DNA of 52,953 bases from Firmicutes bacterium UBA1422 (GTDB lineage: Bacteria > Bacillota > Clostridia > Peptostreptococcales > Anaerovoracaceae): assembly GCA_002304835.1 (NCBI GenBank), contig DBPK01000001.1, positions 5,011-57,963 on the forward strand. Direction: 5' to 3'. A program made the position numbers and the translations under genes. Position 1 is the first letter of the stretch; each line of letters opens with the position of its first letter. Under the pieces are notes generated by a model, which saw only the letters and a program-made list of their open reading frames with translations, did no database searches and was not told where the DNA came from. This document shows, one piece after another, positions 7,549 through 16,735 of this stretch.

Positions 7549-9538
7549 AAGAAAACTGGGAGTCTTTGGGATCGCCTTTCTTTATTCAGGGGCAATCATG
7601 GGTGCAGGCTTTGCTTCGGGCCGTGAAATATGGCAGTTTTTCGGCGTTTTCGGTAAACACGGATTTGCGGGGCTTGCCTTTGTGGGCGCACTTTTCATTT
7701 TTGTGGGTATGATGACCGCAATAATAGCAAGAACACTTAAAACAAACGATCTGGGCAAAATAATAGTCCCCGGAAACAGCAGGATACTAACTGCATTTAC
7801 AGGTTATTTTATGGCATTCATGCTTTTTACTGTTGTGATAACCATGACAGCGGCCGGAGGAGCACTGTTTATGCAGCAGTTTGGGATAAGCAGGATACTG
7901 GGAGGCGCTTTCATAGTAACACTTGTCATAATAACAGTACTTGGCGGTTTTAAAAGGGTCGCAAAGGTTTTCGTGTATGTTGTTCCCCTGCTCATGATCG
8001 TAATGATAATGGTCTGCATCGGTGTGATCATAAAAGGCATACCGGAAAGCGGCATAGAAAGTCAGATGATCCCGAGCCCTCTGGCATCCTTCTGGCAACT
8101 GGCCGCAGTTCTTTATCTTTCATACAATATCCTGGCTGTGGTACCCATAGTTGCCAATGCGGCAATAAATTCAAAAAGCACTAATCATGCTGTTTTGGGA
8201 GCGGCTATGGGAGGATCCTTACTGGCGGTCCTGGCACTTATAATTACCCTGACCCTTCAGACCGATACGGGATTTTCCGAATCAATGGACATGCCAATGT
8301 TGGCTTTCGCCATGGAACTTTCCCCTGTTACCGGTGTTATATATACAGGCGTAATGCTTTTTGCTATTTACTCTTCGGCAACGGGGAATTATTATGGATT
8401 TACCACCTGGCTGAAAAGTGACAGCAATAAGAATCAGAAAATAGTCATTATAGCTCTGGCAGGCTTCCTTTTGGGACTAATGGGATTCAGGAACGTTGTG
8501 GCATATATGCTTCCTTTGGAAGGCTTTGCGGGGATCGCAATAATAATAATGCTTACATGCAATTTTTTTATAGTCATGAAAAACAAGAAGAAAGAAGAAA
8601 AATCACATATGTTCAGGGATTTTGAAGATCATAACAGATTTGATTTTCCCGATGGAGCCGTCAGGGTAACGGCAGGTTCCGGAGGAGAATCTATCCTGTT
8701 TTTCGGAAGTGAAAAAACCGCGGTTTTCGACTGCGGTATGGCCTACTGCGGTGAAGAACTGGCTGACAATATAAAAAAAGCCATAAAGCAGCAGGAAAAA
8801 AAAGACGGATCGGAGAGGACTCTGGATTACGTGATGCTTAGCCACACCCATTATGACCATGCAGGAGGGCTTCCTTATTTGAGACGCTGTTGGCCGGAGC
8901 TCATCGTATTTGGTGCAGTTCATGGCAAAGCTGTCTTTGAAAGACCGGGAGCACTAAAAACGATCAGGGATCTTAGCGTAGCTGCACAAAGATATTATGA
9001 CCGGGGAGAGCCCGAAAAAATAATAACTGAAGGACTCCGTGTAGATAAAACGGTAGAAGAAGGGGATCGCATAAGCCTGGGGAAGGAATATATAACAGTC
9101 CTTGAGACAAAGGGCCATACGGACTGTTCGTTGAGTTTTGTAGCAGAGCCCGCCGGAATTATGTTTGCCAGTGAAAGCACCGGCGTTCTCGAAAGCCCCG
9201 GAGTGATACATGCAGCTGTGCTTAAAAACTGCAGGGACTCAAAAAAATCTCTTGAAAAATGCAGGAAATACAAGGCAAAACGCATAGTATCTCCCCATTA
9301 CGGAATAATACCCGACTATTATAACCAAGAGTACTGGGATCTTTATGAAAAAGCTATGGAACATGAGGAAATGTTCATAAAAAGTCTTCGTGAAAGAGGG
9401 CTTCCTGCAGAGGAGATGCTTAAGGAATATACAAAACATTTCTGGAGAGAAGAACGGGCAAAAGAGCAGCCCCTAGAGGCATTTCGCATAAATGCAACAA
9501 GAATTATAATGGCATACAGTGAAAATATGGATATTTAA
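7541..9538 (+). CDS. YkvI-type membrane transporter fused to a metallo-beta-lactamase domain
   Basis: One uninterrupted 665-residue frame joins two proteins normally seen apart. Residues 1 to about 345 form a multi-span membrane protein like YkvI (LeuT/APC-type fold), with Y-S-G-A-I-M-G-A-G-F-A-S-G-R-E near the start. After a basic K-N-K-K-K-E-E-K linker, residues 357-665 form an MBL-fold hydrolase: H435-T-H437-Y-D439-H440 with A-G-G after it, a second metal histidine in G-H-T-D-C-S-L-S, and a late S-P-H-Y-G. I see no stop between the parts. The only internal ATG (8609) lacks a strong ribosome binding site. The hydrolase should face the cytoplasm. Substrates are unknown. A lost stop or sequencing error is possible. 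Confidence 0.85.
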   Translation: MTERKLGVFGIAFLYSGAIMGAGFASGREIWQFFGVFGKHGFAGLAFVGALFIFVGMMTAIIARTLKTNDLGKIIVPGNSRILTAFTGYFMAFMLFTVVITMTAAGGALFMQQFGISRILGGAFIVTLVIITVLGGFKRVAKVFVYVVPLLMIVMIMVCIGVIIKGIPESGIESQMIPSPLASFWQLAAVLYLSYNILAVVPIVANAAINSKSTNHAVLGAAMGGSLLAVLALIITLTLQTDTGFSESMDMPMLAFAMELSPVTGVIYTGVMLFAIYSSATGNYYGFTTWLKSDSNKNQKIVIIALAGFLLGLMGFRNVVAYMLPLEGFAGIAIIIMLTCNFFIVMKNKKKEEKSHMFRDFEDHNRFDFPDGAVRVTAGSGGESILFFGSEKTAVFDCGMAYCGEELADNIKKAIKQQEKKDGSERTLDYVMLSHTHYDHAGGLPYLRRCWPELIVFGAVHGKAVFERPGALKTIRDLSVAAQRYYDRGEPEKIITEGLRVDKTVEEGDRISLGKEYITVLETKGHTDCSLSFVAEPAGIMFASESTGVLESPGVIHAAVLKNCRDSKKSLEKCRKYKAKRIVSPHYGIIPDYYNQEYWDLYEKAMEHEEMFIKSLRERGLPAEEMLKEYTKHFWREERAKEQPLEAFRINATRIIMAYSENMDI

Positions 9539-9544
9539 ACTGTT

Positions 9545-10561
9545 ATGGAAAGAAACTCTTTTTTTGATAATTTAAAAGTACTTTTGATATTTATGACGGT
9601 TTTTGCTCATTTCATAAGAATGAGCGGAGACTTTCAAAGAGATTCAGCGGGCGGATTCATTTATATCCTTGCCTTTTCCTTTATAATGCAGGGATGGTTC
9701 TTTGTCTCCGGATATTTCTCGAAAGATGTGGAGAAATGCAGGAATACTGCAGTAAAGACATTTCTGCTTCCCTATTTTTTGTTCATGCCCCTTATGTTTC
9801 TCATGAGATACGCACTTTTCGGCAATGCCAGATTGAATCTTATGATCCCTTCGGTGGCCTTATGGTTCCTTCTGGCCATGTTCGTATACAGGCTGGCCAT
9901 CAAGGACCTTTCAAGGATAAGAGGGCTCCTGCCTGTCTCGGCAGTCCTGTTTTTTGTGGCCGGATCTATTCCTTTTCTGGGGAAGGAACTGGCTCTTGGC
10001 AGAATCGTTTCTTTTCTTATCTTTTATGCGGCAGGCTTTTGCTTCAAATGGGAATATATAGAAAAAATCAAAAAGACTCCTTTTGTTTTGGCCGCATCAA
10101 TACTGTCAATGCTTTTGCTGTTCACCTTCCTGATCTCATATTACAGAGTTTTTCCTTCGACCATATGGTATCTGAAAGAATACAATGAAGTTTTTGGAAT
10201 GGACATCTTGGAGGGGACAGCAGTAAGACTTATGATAGGGTTGGTTTCCTCGGCATGGCTCTTTGTACTTATCAGGTTTATCCCTGACAGGAAATACAGA
10301 TTTACTTCTGTGGGAAAGTATACTCTTTATATATATCTTCTTCATATACCGGTGAGATACCTGTATGAAAAGTTTGGTTATCTGGCATTTAATGACTTTA
10401 TTGAGGTGGCTGCTGCCCTGGTGGGAACGGTCATTGTTTTGTGGATATTTTCCCGTCCGATGACGGCTTTGACATATGAAAATATAATGAATTGCATATA
10501 TAAAACCATTATCAAATGTGTTACAATATTTAAGGATATTTTATTAAAGGTGAAGAAATGA
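9545..10561 (+). CDS. acyltransferase family membrane protein
   Basis: A 338-residue polytopic membrane protein, about ten spans, opening with F-F-D-N-L-K-V-L-L-I-F and the conserved membrane histidine in V-F-A-H-F. This is the pattern of the acyltransferase-3 / fucose-4-O-acetylase-like family, which moves acyl groups onto extracellular sugars or other acceptors. The acceptor cannot be predicted. It starts 6 bases after the transporter-MBL gene, and its stop overlaps the next start (ATGA), so it belongs to the same transcription unit. Confidence 0.83.
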   Translation: MERNSFFDNLKVLLIFMTVFAHFIRMSGDFQRDSAGGFIYILAFSFIMQGWFFVSGYFSKDVEKCRNTAVKTFLLPYFLFMPLMFLMRYALFGNARLNLMIPSVALWFLLAMFVYRLAIKDLSRIRGLLPVSAVLFFVAGSIPFLGKELALGRIVSFLIFYAAGFCFKWEYIEKIKKTPFVLAASILSMLLLFTFLISYYRVFPSTIWYLKEYNEVFGMDILEGTAVRLMIGLVSSAWLFVLIRFIPDRKYRFTSVGKYTLYIYLLHIPVRYLYEKFGYLAFNDFIEVAAALVGTVIVLWIFSRPMTALTYENIMNCIYKTIIKCVTIFKDILLKVKK

Positions 10562-11808
10562 TCGAAAGAAGACAACTTGATTGCGGCATAAACGTGGTCA
10601 TGGAAAAAATACCGCATGTAAGATCCGTTTCAATGGGTATCTGGGTCAAAGCCGGAGCAACAGATGAAACGGCGAAGAATTCAGGTATCTCCCATTTTAT
10701 TGAACACATGATGTTCAAGGGAACAGAAAAAAGAAGCGCCAAAAAAATCGCAGAGGATGTGGATGAGATAGGCGCCCAGATAAACGCTTTTACAGGCAAA
10801 GAGGCTACCTGTTATTACATAAAGACCCTGGAAGAAAATATTGACAGATCTCTTGATGTGCTGACTGACATGTTTCTTTGCTCATGCTTTGACAAAGGAG
10901 AGATGAAAAAAGAAAAAAGCGTTATATACGAAGAAATAAAAATGATAAGGGATACACCCGATGACGATGTTCATGATATGATATGCGAACAGATCTTCAA
11001 AGATCATCCCCTGGGCAGATCTGTTATTGGGACTCCGTCATCGGTAAGGGGCATATCCCGCCATATGATCAAAGAATACATAGAAAATGAATATACAAGA
11101 GACAGCATAGTGATATCGGTTTCCGGAAGTTTTGACAGTGATATGATATGTGAAAAGATACAGGGAATAATGGAATCCCTGAAAAAGACAAAAAAGAAAA
11201 AAACATATCCCAGGCAGCGGTACATTCCGTACTTCAGAGTAAAACAAAAGGATATCCAGCAGGCGCATATATGTCTTGGCACAAGAAGCATCAGCCTGAC
11301 CGATGAAAGATACTATGCTTTTTCATGTCTTAATAATATTTTCGGCGGCAGCATGAGTTCGCGCCTTTTCCAGAAAATAAGAGAAGAAAAAGGACTTGCA
11401 TATTCGGTATACTCCATGAACAGCTCTTTTTCCGGGGACGGTTATTTCAATATATATGCGGGGGTGGCAACAGATAAGATATATGATACTATCTGCGCCA
11501 TAAAACAGGAAATAGAGACCATAAGTAAAAAAGGAGTACTGGAAGAGGAACTGAAAAAAGCAAAAGAACAGTTGAAAAGCGCATATATTTTCGGTCAGGA
11601 AAATGTAAACGGCAGGATGATATCCATGGGCAGGAATTTAACGCTGATAGGCAGAGTGTACGAACCAAAGGAAGTTCTTGACAGCATCGATGCAGTTACT
11701 GCCGATGACATAAAAAAAGTATCAAAAATAATAAGCGATCCCGCAAAATACAGCGCAGCTGCAATAACCAACAAAAGGGTATCCCTCAAGAAAATGGTAC
11801 AGGCATAA
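10558..11808 (+). CDS. M16 family zinc peptidase (pitrilysin-like)
   Basis: A 416-residue single-half M16 peptidase. The inverted zinc motif H46-F-I-E49-H50 is near the N-terminus, and the downstream glutamate ligand lies in Y-E-E-I-K-M-I-R-D-T-P-D-D about 75 residues later. The C-terminal half has the R-L-F-Q-K-I-R-E-E-K-G-L-A-Y-S-V-Y segment typical of these proteins, where it contributes to substrate binding. Proteins of this family near dut and polynucleotide phosphorylase are common in Firmicutes; their substrates are poorly known. ATG overlaps the preceding stop; dut follows by 4 bases. Confidence 0.93.
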   Translation: MIERRQLDCGINVVMEKIPHVRSVSMGIWVKAGATDETAKNSGISHFIEHMMFKGTEKRSAKKIAEDVDEIGAQINAFTGKEATCYYIKTLEENIDRSLDVLTDMFLCSCFDKGEMKKEKSVIYEEIKMIRDTPDDDVHDMICEQIFKDHPLGRSVIGTPSSVRGISRHMIKEYIENEYTRDSIVISVSGSFDSDMICEKIQGIMESLKKTKKKKTYPRQRYIPYFRVKQKDIQQAHICLGTRSISLTDERYYAFSCLNNIFGGSMSSRLFQKIREEKGLAYSVYSMNSSFSGDGYFNIYAGVATDKIYDTICAIKQEIETISKKGVLEEELKKAKEQLKSAYIFGQENVNGRMISMGRNLTLIGRVYEPKEVLDSIDAVTADDIKKVSKIISDPAKYSAAAITNKRVSLKKMVQA

Positions 11809-11812
11809 AGTC

Positions 11813-12259
11813 ATGGAGGATCAATTGAAAGTAAAAATAAAAAGCATATCCGGAAGACTTCCCGAATATAAAACAGAAGGCTCTGCCGGAATGGATCTTT
11901 GTGCATATACAAAAGCTCCCCTTGTTATAATTCCAGGAGGGAGGATGCTGGTGCCCACGGGAATATTCATCGAGTTGCCCGCGGGATATGAAGCGCAGCT
12001 CAGGGCTCGCAGTGGACTGGCCATAAAAAAAGGTCTCGGAATGGTAAACGGAGTAGGCACCATTGACAGCGATTACAGAGGAGAAATAAAAATACCTCTT
12101 ATCAATATGGGAAGTGAAAAAATAATCATAGAAGACGGAGATCGGATCGCCCAGATGGTAATATCAAAATACCAGAGGATAGAATGGCAGGAGTCAGACG
12201 AACTAAGTGAAACAGAAAGATCCGGAGGCGGATTCGGACATACAGGAATAAAGAAGTGA
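11813..12259 (+). CDS. dut: dUTP diphosphatase
   Basis: This 148-residue protein is a trimeric dUTPase that hydrolyses dUTP to dUMP, keeping uracil out of DNA and supplying dTMP synthesis. All five motifs are present: G-S-A-G-M-D-L-C-A, P-T-G-I-F, R-S-G-L-A-I-K-K-G, G-T-I-D-S-D-Y-R-G-E-I with R-I-A-Q-M-V-I, and the C-terminal R-S-G-G-G-F-G-H-T-G. The length is standard. The start at 11813 follows the M16 gene by 4 bases. Confidence 0.96.
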   Translation: MEDQLKVKIKSISGRLPEYKTEGSAGMDLCAYTKAPLVIIPGGRMLVPTGIFIELPAGYEAQLRARSGLAIKKGLGMVNGVGTIDSDYRGEIKIPLINMGSEKIIIEDGDRIAQMVISKYQRIEWQESDELSETERSGGGFGHTGIKK

Positions 12260-12267
12260 GGTAAAAA

Positions 12268-12891
12268 ATGATTGGAATAAAGAAAAAAGAAGATATATTT
12301 TATCAAATGTTCGTGGATTTTGCGGGCAAAATAATAACAGCCGGTGAAGCTTTTCAAGATCTGGTCCACAACTATGAGAATGTTGATGAGAAAGTCGCTA
12401 ACATGAAAGTCCTGGAAACCGAATGCGATATGGAGACTCATAAAATATTAAAAAGCCTTCATGAATCATTTATTACTCCCTTTGACAGAGAAGACATATA
12501 TGCAATAACCAGAGAGATGGATAGCATTGTTGACTGTATGGAAGAAGTCTCCAACAGATTCCAGGTCTTTGAAGTAAAGACCATAAAACCGGAAGCAGTG
12601 GTGCTGGCTGATATGACTCTGCAGAGTATAAGAGAACTGGAAACCATGTTCAGGCACCTGGCAGAACTCAAAAAGAATTCAATAGTAATGGAACAGATAA
12701 TAGAGGTCAATCGGATAGAAAACGAAGGGGATGTTGTTTACAGAAAAGCCCTTTCTACTCTTTTCCGTGAAGAGAAAGATCCCATTGAGCTCATAAAATG
12801 GAAACATCTTTATGAGCAGATAGAAGAAAGCATCGATTGTTGTGAAAACGTGGCCAATATCCTTGAAGGAGTAGTAATGAAATATGCATAA
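12268..12891 (+). CDS. DUF47 (PhoU-like) phosphate transport accessory protein
   Basis: A 207-residue all-helical protein of the DUF47/PhoU-like family, recognisable from E-C-D-M-E-T-H-K-I-L-K-S-L-H and the D-R-E-D-I-Y-A-I-T-R-E-M-D block. It lies directly before a PiT phosphate permease, the standard pairing (Pit accessory protein), in which it is thought to regulate permease activity. Start behind a GTGAGGTAAAA region 8 bases after dut. It probably sits in the cytoplasm, bound to the membrane transporter. Confidence 0.92.
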   Translation: MIGIKKKEDIFYQMFVDFAGKIITAGEAFQDLVHNYENVDEKVANMKVLETECDMETHKILKSLHESFITPFDREDIYAITREMDSIVDCMEEVSNRFQVFEVKTIKPEAVVLADMTLQSIRELETMFRHLAELKKNSIVMEQIIEVNRIENEGDVVYRKALSTLFREEKDPIELIKWKHLYEQIEESIDCCENVANILEGVVMKYA

Positions 12892-12978
12892 AATGGAAAA
12901 AAGACCCGGGAGACTGGTTCTTGCCAGCATCAATATGTTTTGTCGGACTGATATCATGAGCCGGAGAAGGGGAAATAA

Positions 12979-13971
12979 ATGTTTTCGACAGTTTTGATTT
13001 TTGTAATTATTTTTGCTTATATTTTTGAATTCATAAACGGATTCCACGATACTGCAAATGCCATAGCTACATCCGTATATACAAAAGCTCTTACACCAAA
13101 ACGTGCCATTCTTCTGGCGGCATGCATGAACTTTGTCGGGGCACTTGTAAGTGAAAAGGTGGCTATGACCATATCTCAGGGCATCGTGAACATATGCCTT
13201 GAAATGTATGTTATAATGGCGGCTCTCATTGGAGCCATAATTTGGAACCTTTTCACCTGGTGGAGAGGGATACCCAGCAGTTCGTCCCATGCTCTTATCG
13301 GAGGTTTGATCGGAGCATCCATCGTATATACCGCAGGAACCGAGAACATCATATGGAGCGGAGTATTCGAAAAAGTAGTCGTACCACTTTTCACATCACC
13401 TATTATGGGATTTCTTATCGGCTTTCTTTTTATGAAAAGCATATTCAAAATATTCATTAAGTGGTCACAGAGAAAAGTGAACAAGGTTTTCCTAAAGCTT
13501 CAAATATTTTCCTCGGCATTCGTGGCATTTTCCCATGGCAACAACGATGCTCAAAAAACCATGGGAATAATAACGCTGGCGCTTATTACAGGGGGCATAC
13601 TGGATGAATCAACCGGAGTTCCCCTTTGGGTCAAATTTACATGTGCAATAACTATGGCTCTGGGCACATCTCTGGGAGGATGGAAAATAATGAAAACCAT
13701 GGGAGGCAGCGTAACAAAACTGGAACCTTCCAGCGGATTCGCAGCACAGACCACTTCGGCCATAGTCATCGAAAGCATGACTTTTTTCGGAGCTCCTGTC
13801 AGTACGACTCAGGTCATAACAACATCCATAATGGGAGTCGGCAGTGCCAAAAGGGTAACTTCAGTCAAGTGGGGCATAGCCCAGAACATAGCAGTGGCAT
13901 GGATACTCACGTTGCCGGTGGCAATGATACTGGGAGGATGTGCATGCTGGCTCATAGGATATATGGTGTAA
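12979..13971 (+). CDS. pit: inorganic phosphate transporter, PiT family
   Basis: A 330-residue polytopic membrane protein with both PiT signatures: G-F-H-D-T-A-N-A-I-A-T in the first half and S-H-G-N-N-D-A-Q-K-T-M-G in the second. It is a low-affinity phosphate (metal phosphate) symporter. The start follows GGAGAAGGGG. The 87-base gap before it contains a small stem (CTGG...CCAG near 12914-12925) but no strong promoter that I can see, so it is probably cotranscribed with the DUF47 gene. Confidence 0.95.
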   Translation: MFSTVLIFVIIFAYIFEFINGFHDTANAIATSVYTKALTPKRAILLAACMNFVGALVSEKVAMTISQGIVNICLEMYVIMAALIGAIIWNLFTWWRGIPSSSSHALIGGLIGASIVYTAGTENIIWSGVFEKVVVPLFTSPIMGFLIGFLFMKSIFKIFIKWSQRKVNKVFLKLQIFSSAFVAFSHGNNDAQKTMGIITLALITGGILDESTGVPLWVKFTCAITMALGTSLGGWKIMKTMGGSVTKLEPSSGFAAQTTSAIVIESMTFFGAPVSTTQVITTSIMGVGSAKRVTSVKWGIAQNIAVAWILTLPVAMILGGCACWLIGYMV

Positions 13972-13975
13972 AAGA

Positions 13976-14920
13976 ATGATAGGAAGAGAAGAAATAGAAA
14001 AAAGAGAATATGAAATACTCTCTCCATATGCTTCAAAAGCAACAGAAACAAAAGGGCGGACCTATCCCGAAGAAAAATGTGACATAAGGACAGATTTTCA
14101 AAGGGACAGGGACAGGATAATACATTCCAAAGCCTTCAGAAGACTTATGCATAAAACACAGGTCTTTCTTGCACCGGAAGGTGATCATTACAGGACCAGA
14201 CTTACCCACACCATCGAAGTTTCACAGATCGCAAGGACCATATGCAGAGGTATCGGGCTCAATGAGGATCTGGCAGAAGCCATTGCCATGGGTCACGACC
14301 TGGGGCATACCCCCTTCGGACATATAGGAGAAAAAGCCCTGAATGATATCCACGAAGGAGGTTTTCGTCATAATATACAGAGCCTCAGAGTAGTTGATGT
14401 GCTGGAAGGGGATCCAAAAAAAGGAGGGCTTAATCTTACTGCAGAGGTAAGAGACGGCATATTGAACCATACGGGATCAACTGTTCCTTTCACTTTGGAG
14501 GGGCAGGTAGTAAAAACCAGCGACAGGATAGCATATATAAACCATGATATAGATGATGCCATAAGAAGTGGCATAATCAAACAGGAAGAATTGCCGAAAG
14601 ACTGCATAAAGCATCTGGGAAAGGACCACAGAACCAGGATAAACACCATGGTAAGCGATATGATCAGAAGCAGTTTTGACAAAGAAATCATATCCATGAG
14701 CAGCGATGTTCTTACGCATATGAACGAGCTAAGAGATTTTATGTTCGTCAGCGTTTATCTTAACAGCAGTGTAAAAAGGAATGAAAACAATGAAGATGTG
14801 GAGCTGATAATAAAAACTCTTTATGATCATTACGGAAAGAACGAAAATGCCAAAGATATGATCGCAGGAATGACCGACAGGTATGCCATAAAAGCATATG
14901 AAAAACTGAAAAAAAATTAA
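13976..14920 (+). CDS. deoxyguanosinetriphosphate triphosphohydrolase-like protein
   Basis: A 314-residue HD-domain phosphohydrolase. The metal motif is R-L-T-H-T-I-E-V-S-Q-I-A-R-T-I followed by G-H-D-L-G-H-T-P-F-G-H-I-G-E, giving the H...HD...D set. It is of the shorter, Gram-positive dGTPase-like class that removes triphosphate from dNTPs. Its position before dnaG is conserved in Firmicutes, linking it to dNTP pools and replication. It starts 4 bases after pit. Confidence 0.93.
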   Translation: MIGREEIEKREYEILSPYASKATETKGRTYPEEKCDIRTDFQRDRDRIIHSKAFRRLMHKTQVFLAPEGDHYRTRLTHTIEVSQIARTICRGIGLNEDLAEAIAMGHDLGHTPFGHIGEKALNDIHEGGFRHNIQSLRVVDVLEGDPKKGGLNLTAEVRDGILNHTGSTVPFTLEGQVVKTSDRIAYINHDIDDAIRSGIIKQEELPKDCIKHLGKDHRTRINTMVSDMIRSSFDKEIISMSSDVLTHMNELRDFMFVSVYLNSSVKRNENNEDVELIIKTLYDHYGKNENAKDMIAGMTDRYAIKAYEKLKKN

Positions 14921-14979
14921 AGTAATATAACCGTCGCTGTCGTATGTGTAAATATAGACAATTTACCCGGGAGAAAAAG

Positions 14980-16734
14980 GTGGACGGTGCAATAAGAGAA
15001 AATACAGTTGATGAAATAAAAAGCAGGTGTAATATTGTGGACATAATAGGCGGAGTTGTCCAGCTGAAAAAAGCAGGCAGCAACTACAAAGGCCTTTGCC
15101 CCTTCCACAAAGAAAAGACACCTTCTTTTGTTGTTTCGGAAGAAAAGCAGATATACACCTGTTTTGGATGCGGGGCAACAGGTGATGTTATAGAGTTCGT
15201 TCAGAAGTATTATAATCTGGATTTTCCCGAAGCCCTTCAGAAGCTGGCCGATTCATGCGGTATGACCATCGAAAGCAGCTATGCCGGAGCAAAAAACAAA
15301 GATGAATTATATTCAATAAACAAAGAAGCAGCCACTTTTTTTTTCAGGGCATTTCATAAAACGGATTCTCCCGCATATGAATACATGAAGAAAAGAGGCA
15401 TAAATGATGATGTGCTCAAGAAATTCGGTATCGGATATGCGGACACGGAATGGGACAGTTTGTATAAACATCTAAAAGAAAAAGGTTTCCCCGAAGAAAA
15501 ACTTATAGATCTGGGATTGATTTCAAGTTCAAAAGGAAAATATTTTGATAAGTTCAGAAACCGCGTGATTTTCCCCATAATAAACACACGGGGGAAAGTA
15601 ATAGGTTTTGGCGGAAGAACAATAGGTGAAGATATGCCAAAGTATCTTAACTCCAAGGAATCTTCGGTCTTCCTCAAAAAAAACAATCTCTACGGACTTT
15701 CTGTAACACGAAGTGAAATGACCAAAACAGGCTATGCCGTTTTGGTTGAAGGATACATGGATGTCATATCTCTTTATCAGAGAGGCATATGCAATGTGGC
15801 CGCATCTTTAGGAACGGCTCTTACCGAAAACCAGGCAAAACTTCTGAAACGTTATGTGTCTAATGTGGTACTTTCCTATGACTCGGATGAGGCGGGCAGA
15901 AAGGCCGCCTTCCGCGGTATGGATATACTCCATAGGGAAGAGTTCAAAGTCAAGATACCAAATATGCAGGAGGCAAAAGATCCGGATGATTTCATAAAAG
16001 CAAAGGGAAGATCCGCATTTATAAAAATCATGAAGGAAGCTCTTCCTTATGCGGATTACAAGATCGCTGAAATAAAAAAAGAAGTCAACATGAAAACAAC
16101 CGAGGGGCGTGTGGATTTTCTTAAAAAAGCAGTTGAGATCCTCAAAACACTGAGCCCTGTGGAAGCGGACATATACATAAAGAAACTTGCGGCAGAAACC
16201 GGTATATCTGAAGGAGCCATAAGGGCCGAGATGGATATCGGCAAAGAAAACAAAAAAGAAGAAAACCTCCAGCCGGGCGAGGACAGGGAAAACAAAACTA
16301 AAGGCAAAGCACCCGTGAGCCGTCTTGAGAAAAATGCCATAAAGCTGATGCTGGAAGACGAGTCATTTATAAATGATCTTATTGATTACAGTGATATGTT
16401 TCAAAGTGTCGCGGGTAAAAATATATTTGAAGCCATAAGCAGTTTGTCAAAAAAAGACGAAAAACCCGGACCTGAAAAACTTTCGGGAATGCTGGAGCCG
16501 GAAGATGCGGATGTACTGAAAGACATACAGGAAAACATAATACTTGCCGGCAAAGAAGAAGAAGTCTTAAAGGAATGCATAAGAGCATACCATGAAGCCG
16601 CAAACAAAAAAAGAGAAAAAGAACTTATAATGATGATCTCAATGGCCAACGAAGAAGAAAACAGTGAAGAAATCAAAAAGCTCACAGAAGAGCTTATGGA
16701 AATACAGAAAAAAAACAGAAATGGGGGCAAATGA
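14980..16734 (+). CDS. dnaG: DNA primase
   Basis: DnaG makes RNA primers for replication. The N-terminal zinc-binding domain has C-P-F-H-K-E-K-T-P-S-F and C-F-G-C-G-A-T-G-D-V. The TOPRIM core follows with V-E-G-Y-M-D-V-I-S-L and Y-D-S-D-E-A-G-R-K-A-A. A poorly conserved, Lys/Glu-rich helicase-interaction region closes the protein. I chose GTG at 14980 (584 residues) because GGGAG lies 6 bases upstream and the protein then starts just before the conserved E-I-K-S-R-C-N-I-V-D-I-I-G. An upstream in-frame ATG at 14944 has no ribosome binding site. The stop is one base before the proposed rpoD start. Confidence 0.95.
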   Translation: MDGAIRENTVDEIKSRCNIVDIIGGVVQLKKAGSNYKGLCPFHKEKTPSFVVSEEKQIYTCFGCGATGDVIEFVQKYYNLDFPEALQKLADSCGMTIESSYAGAKNKDELYSINKEAATFFFRAFHKTDSPAYEYMKKRGINDDVLKKFGIGYADTEWDSLYKHLKEKGFPEEKLIDLGLISSSKGKYFDKFRNRVIFPIINTRGKVIGFGGRTIGEDMPKYLNSKESSVFLKKNNLYGLSVTRSEMTKTGYAVLVEGYMDVISLYQRGICNVAASLGTALTENQAKLLKRYVSNVVLSYDSDEAGRKAAFRGMDILHREEFKVKIPNMQEAKDPDDFIKAKGRSAFIKIMKEALPYADYKIAEIKKEVNMKTTEGRVDFLKKAVEILKTLSPVEADIYIKKLAAETGISEGAIRAEMDIGKENKKEENLQPGEDRENKTKGKAPVSRLEKNAIKLMLEDESFINDLIDYSDMFQSVAGKNIFEAISSLSKKDEKPGPEKLSGMLEPEDADVLKDIQENIILAGKEEEVLKECIRAYHEAANKKREKELIMMISMANEEENSEEIKKLTEELMEIQKKNRNGGK

Positions 16735-16735
16735 A

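Noticed and set aside
12892..12978. Possible small gene or promoter between the DUF47 and PiT genes
   Set aside because: No frame with a ribosome binding site and no convincing -35/-10 pair; only a short CTGG/CCAG stem.
14944..14979. ATG 14944 as the dnaG start
   Set aside because: No ribosome binding site; GTG 14980 has GGGAG at good spacing and fits the family start.
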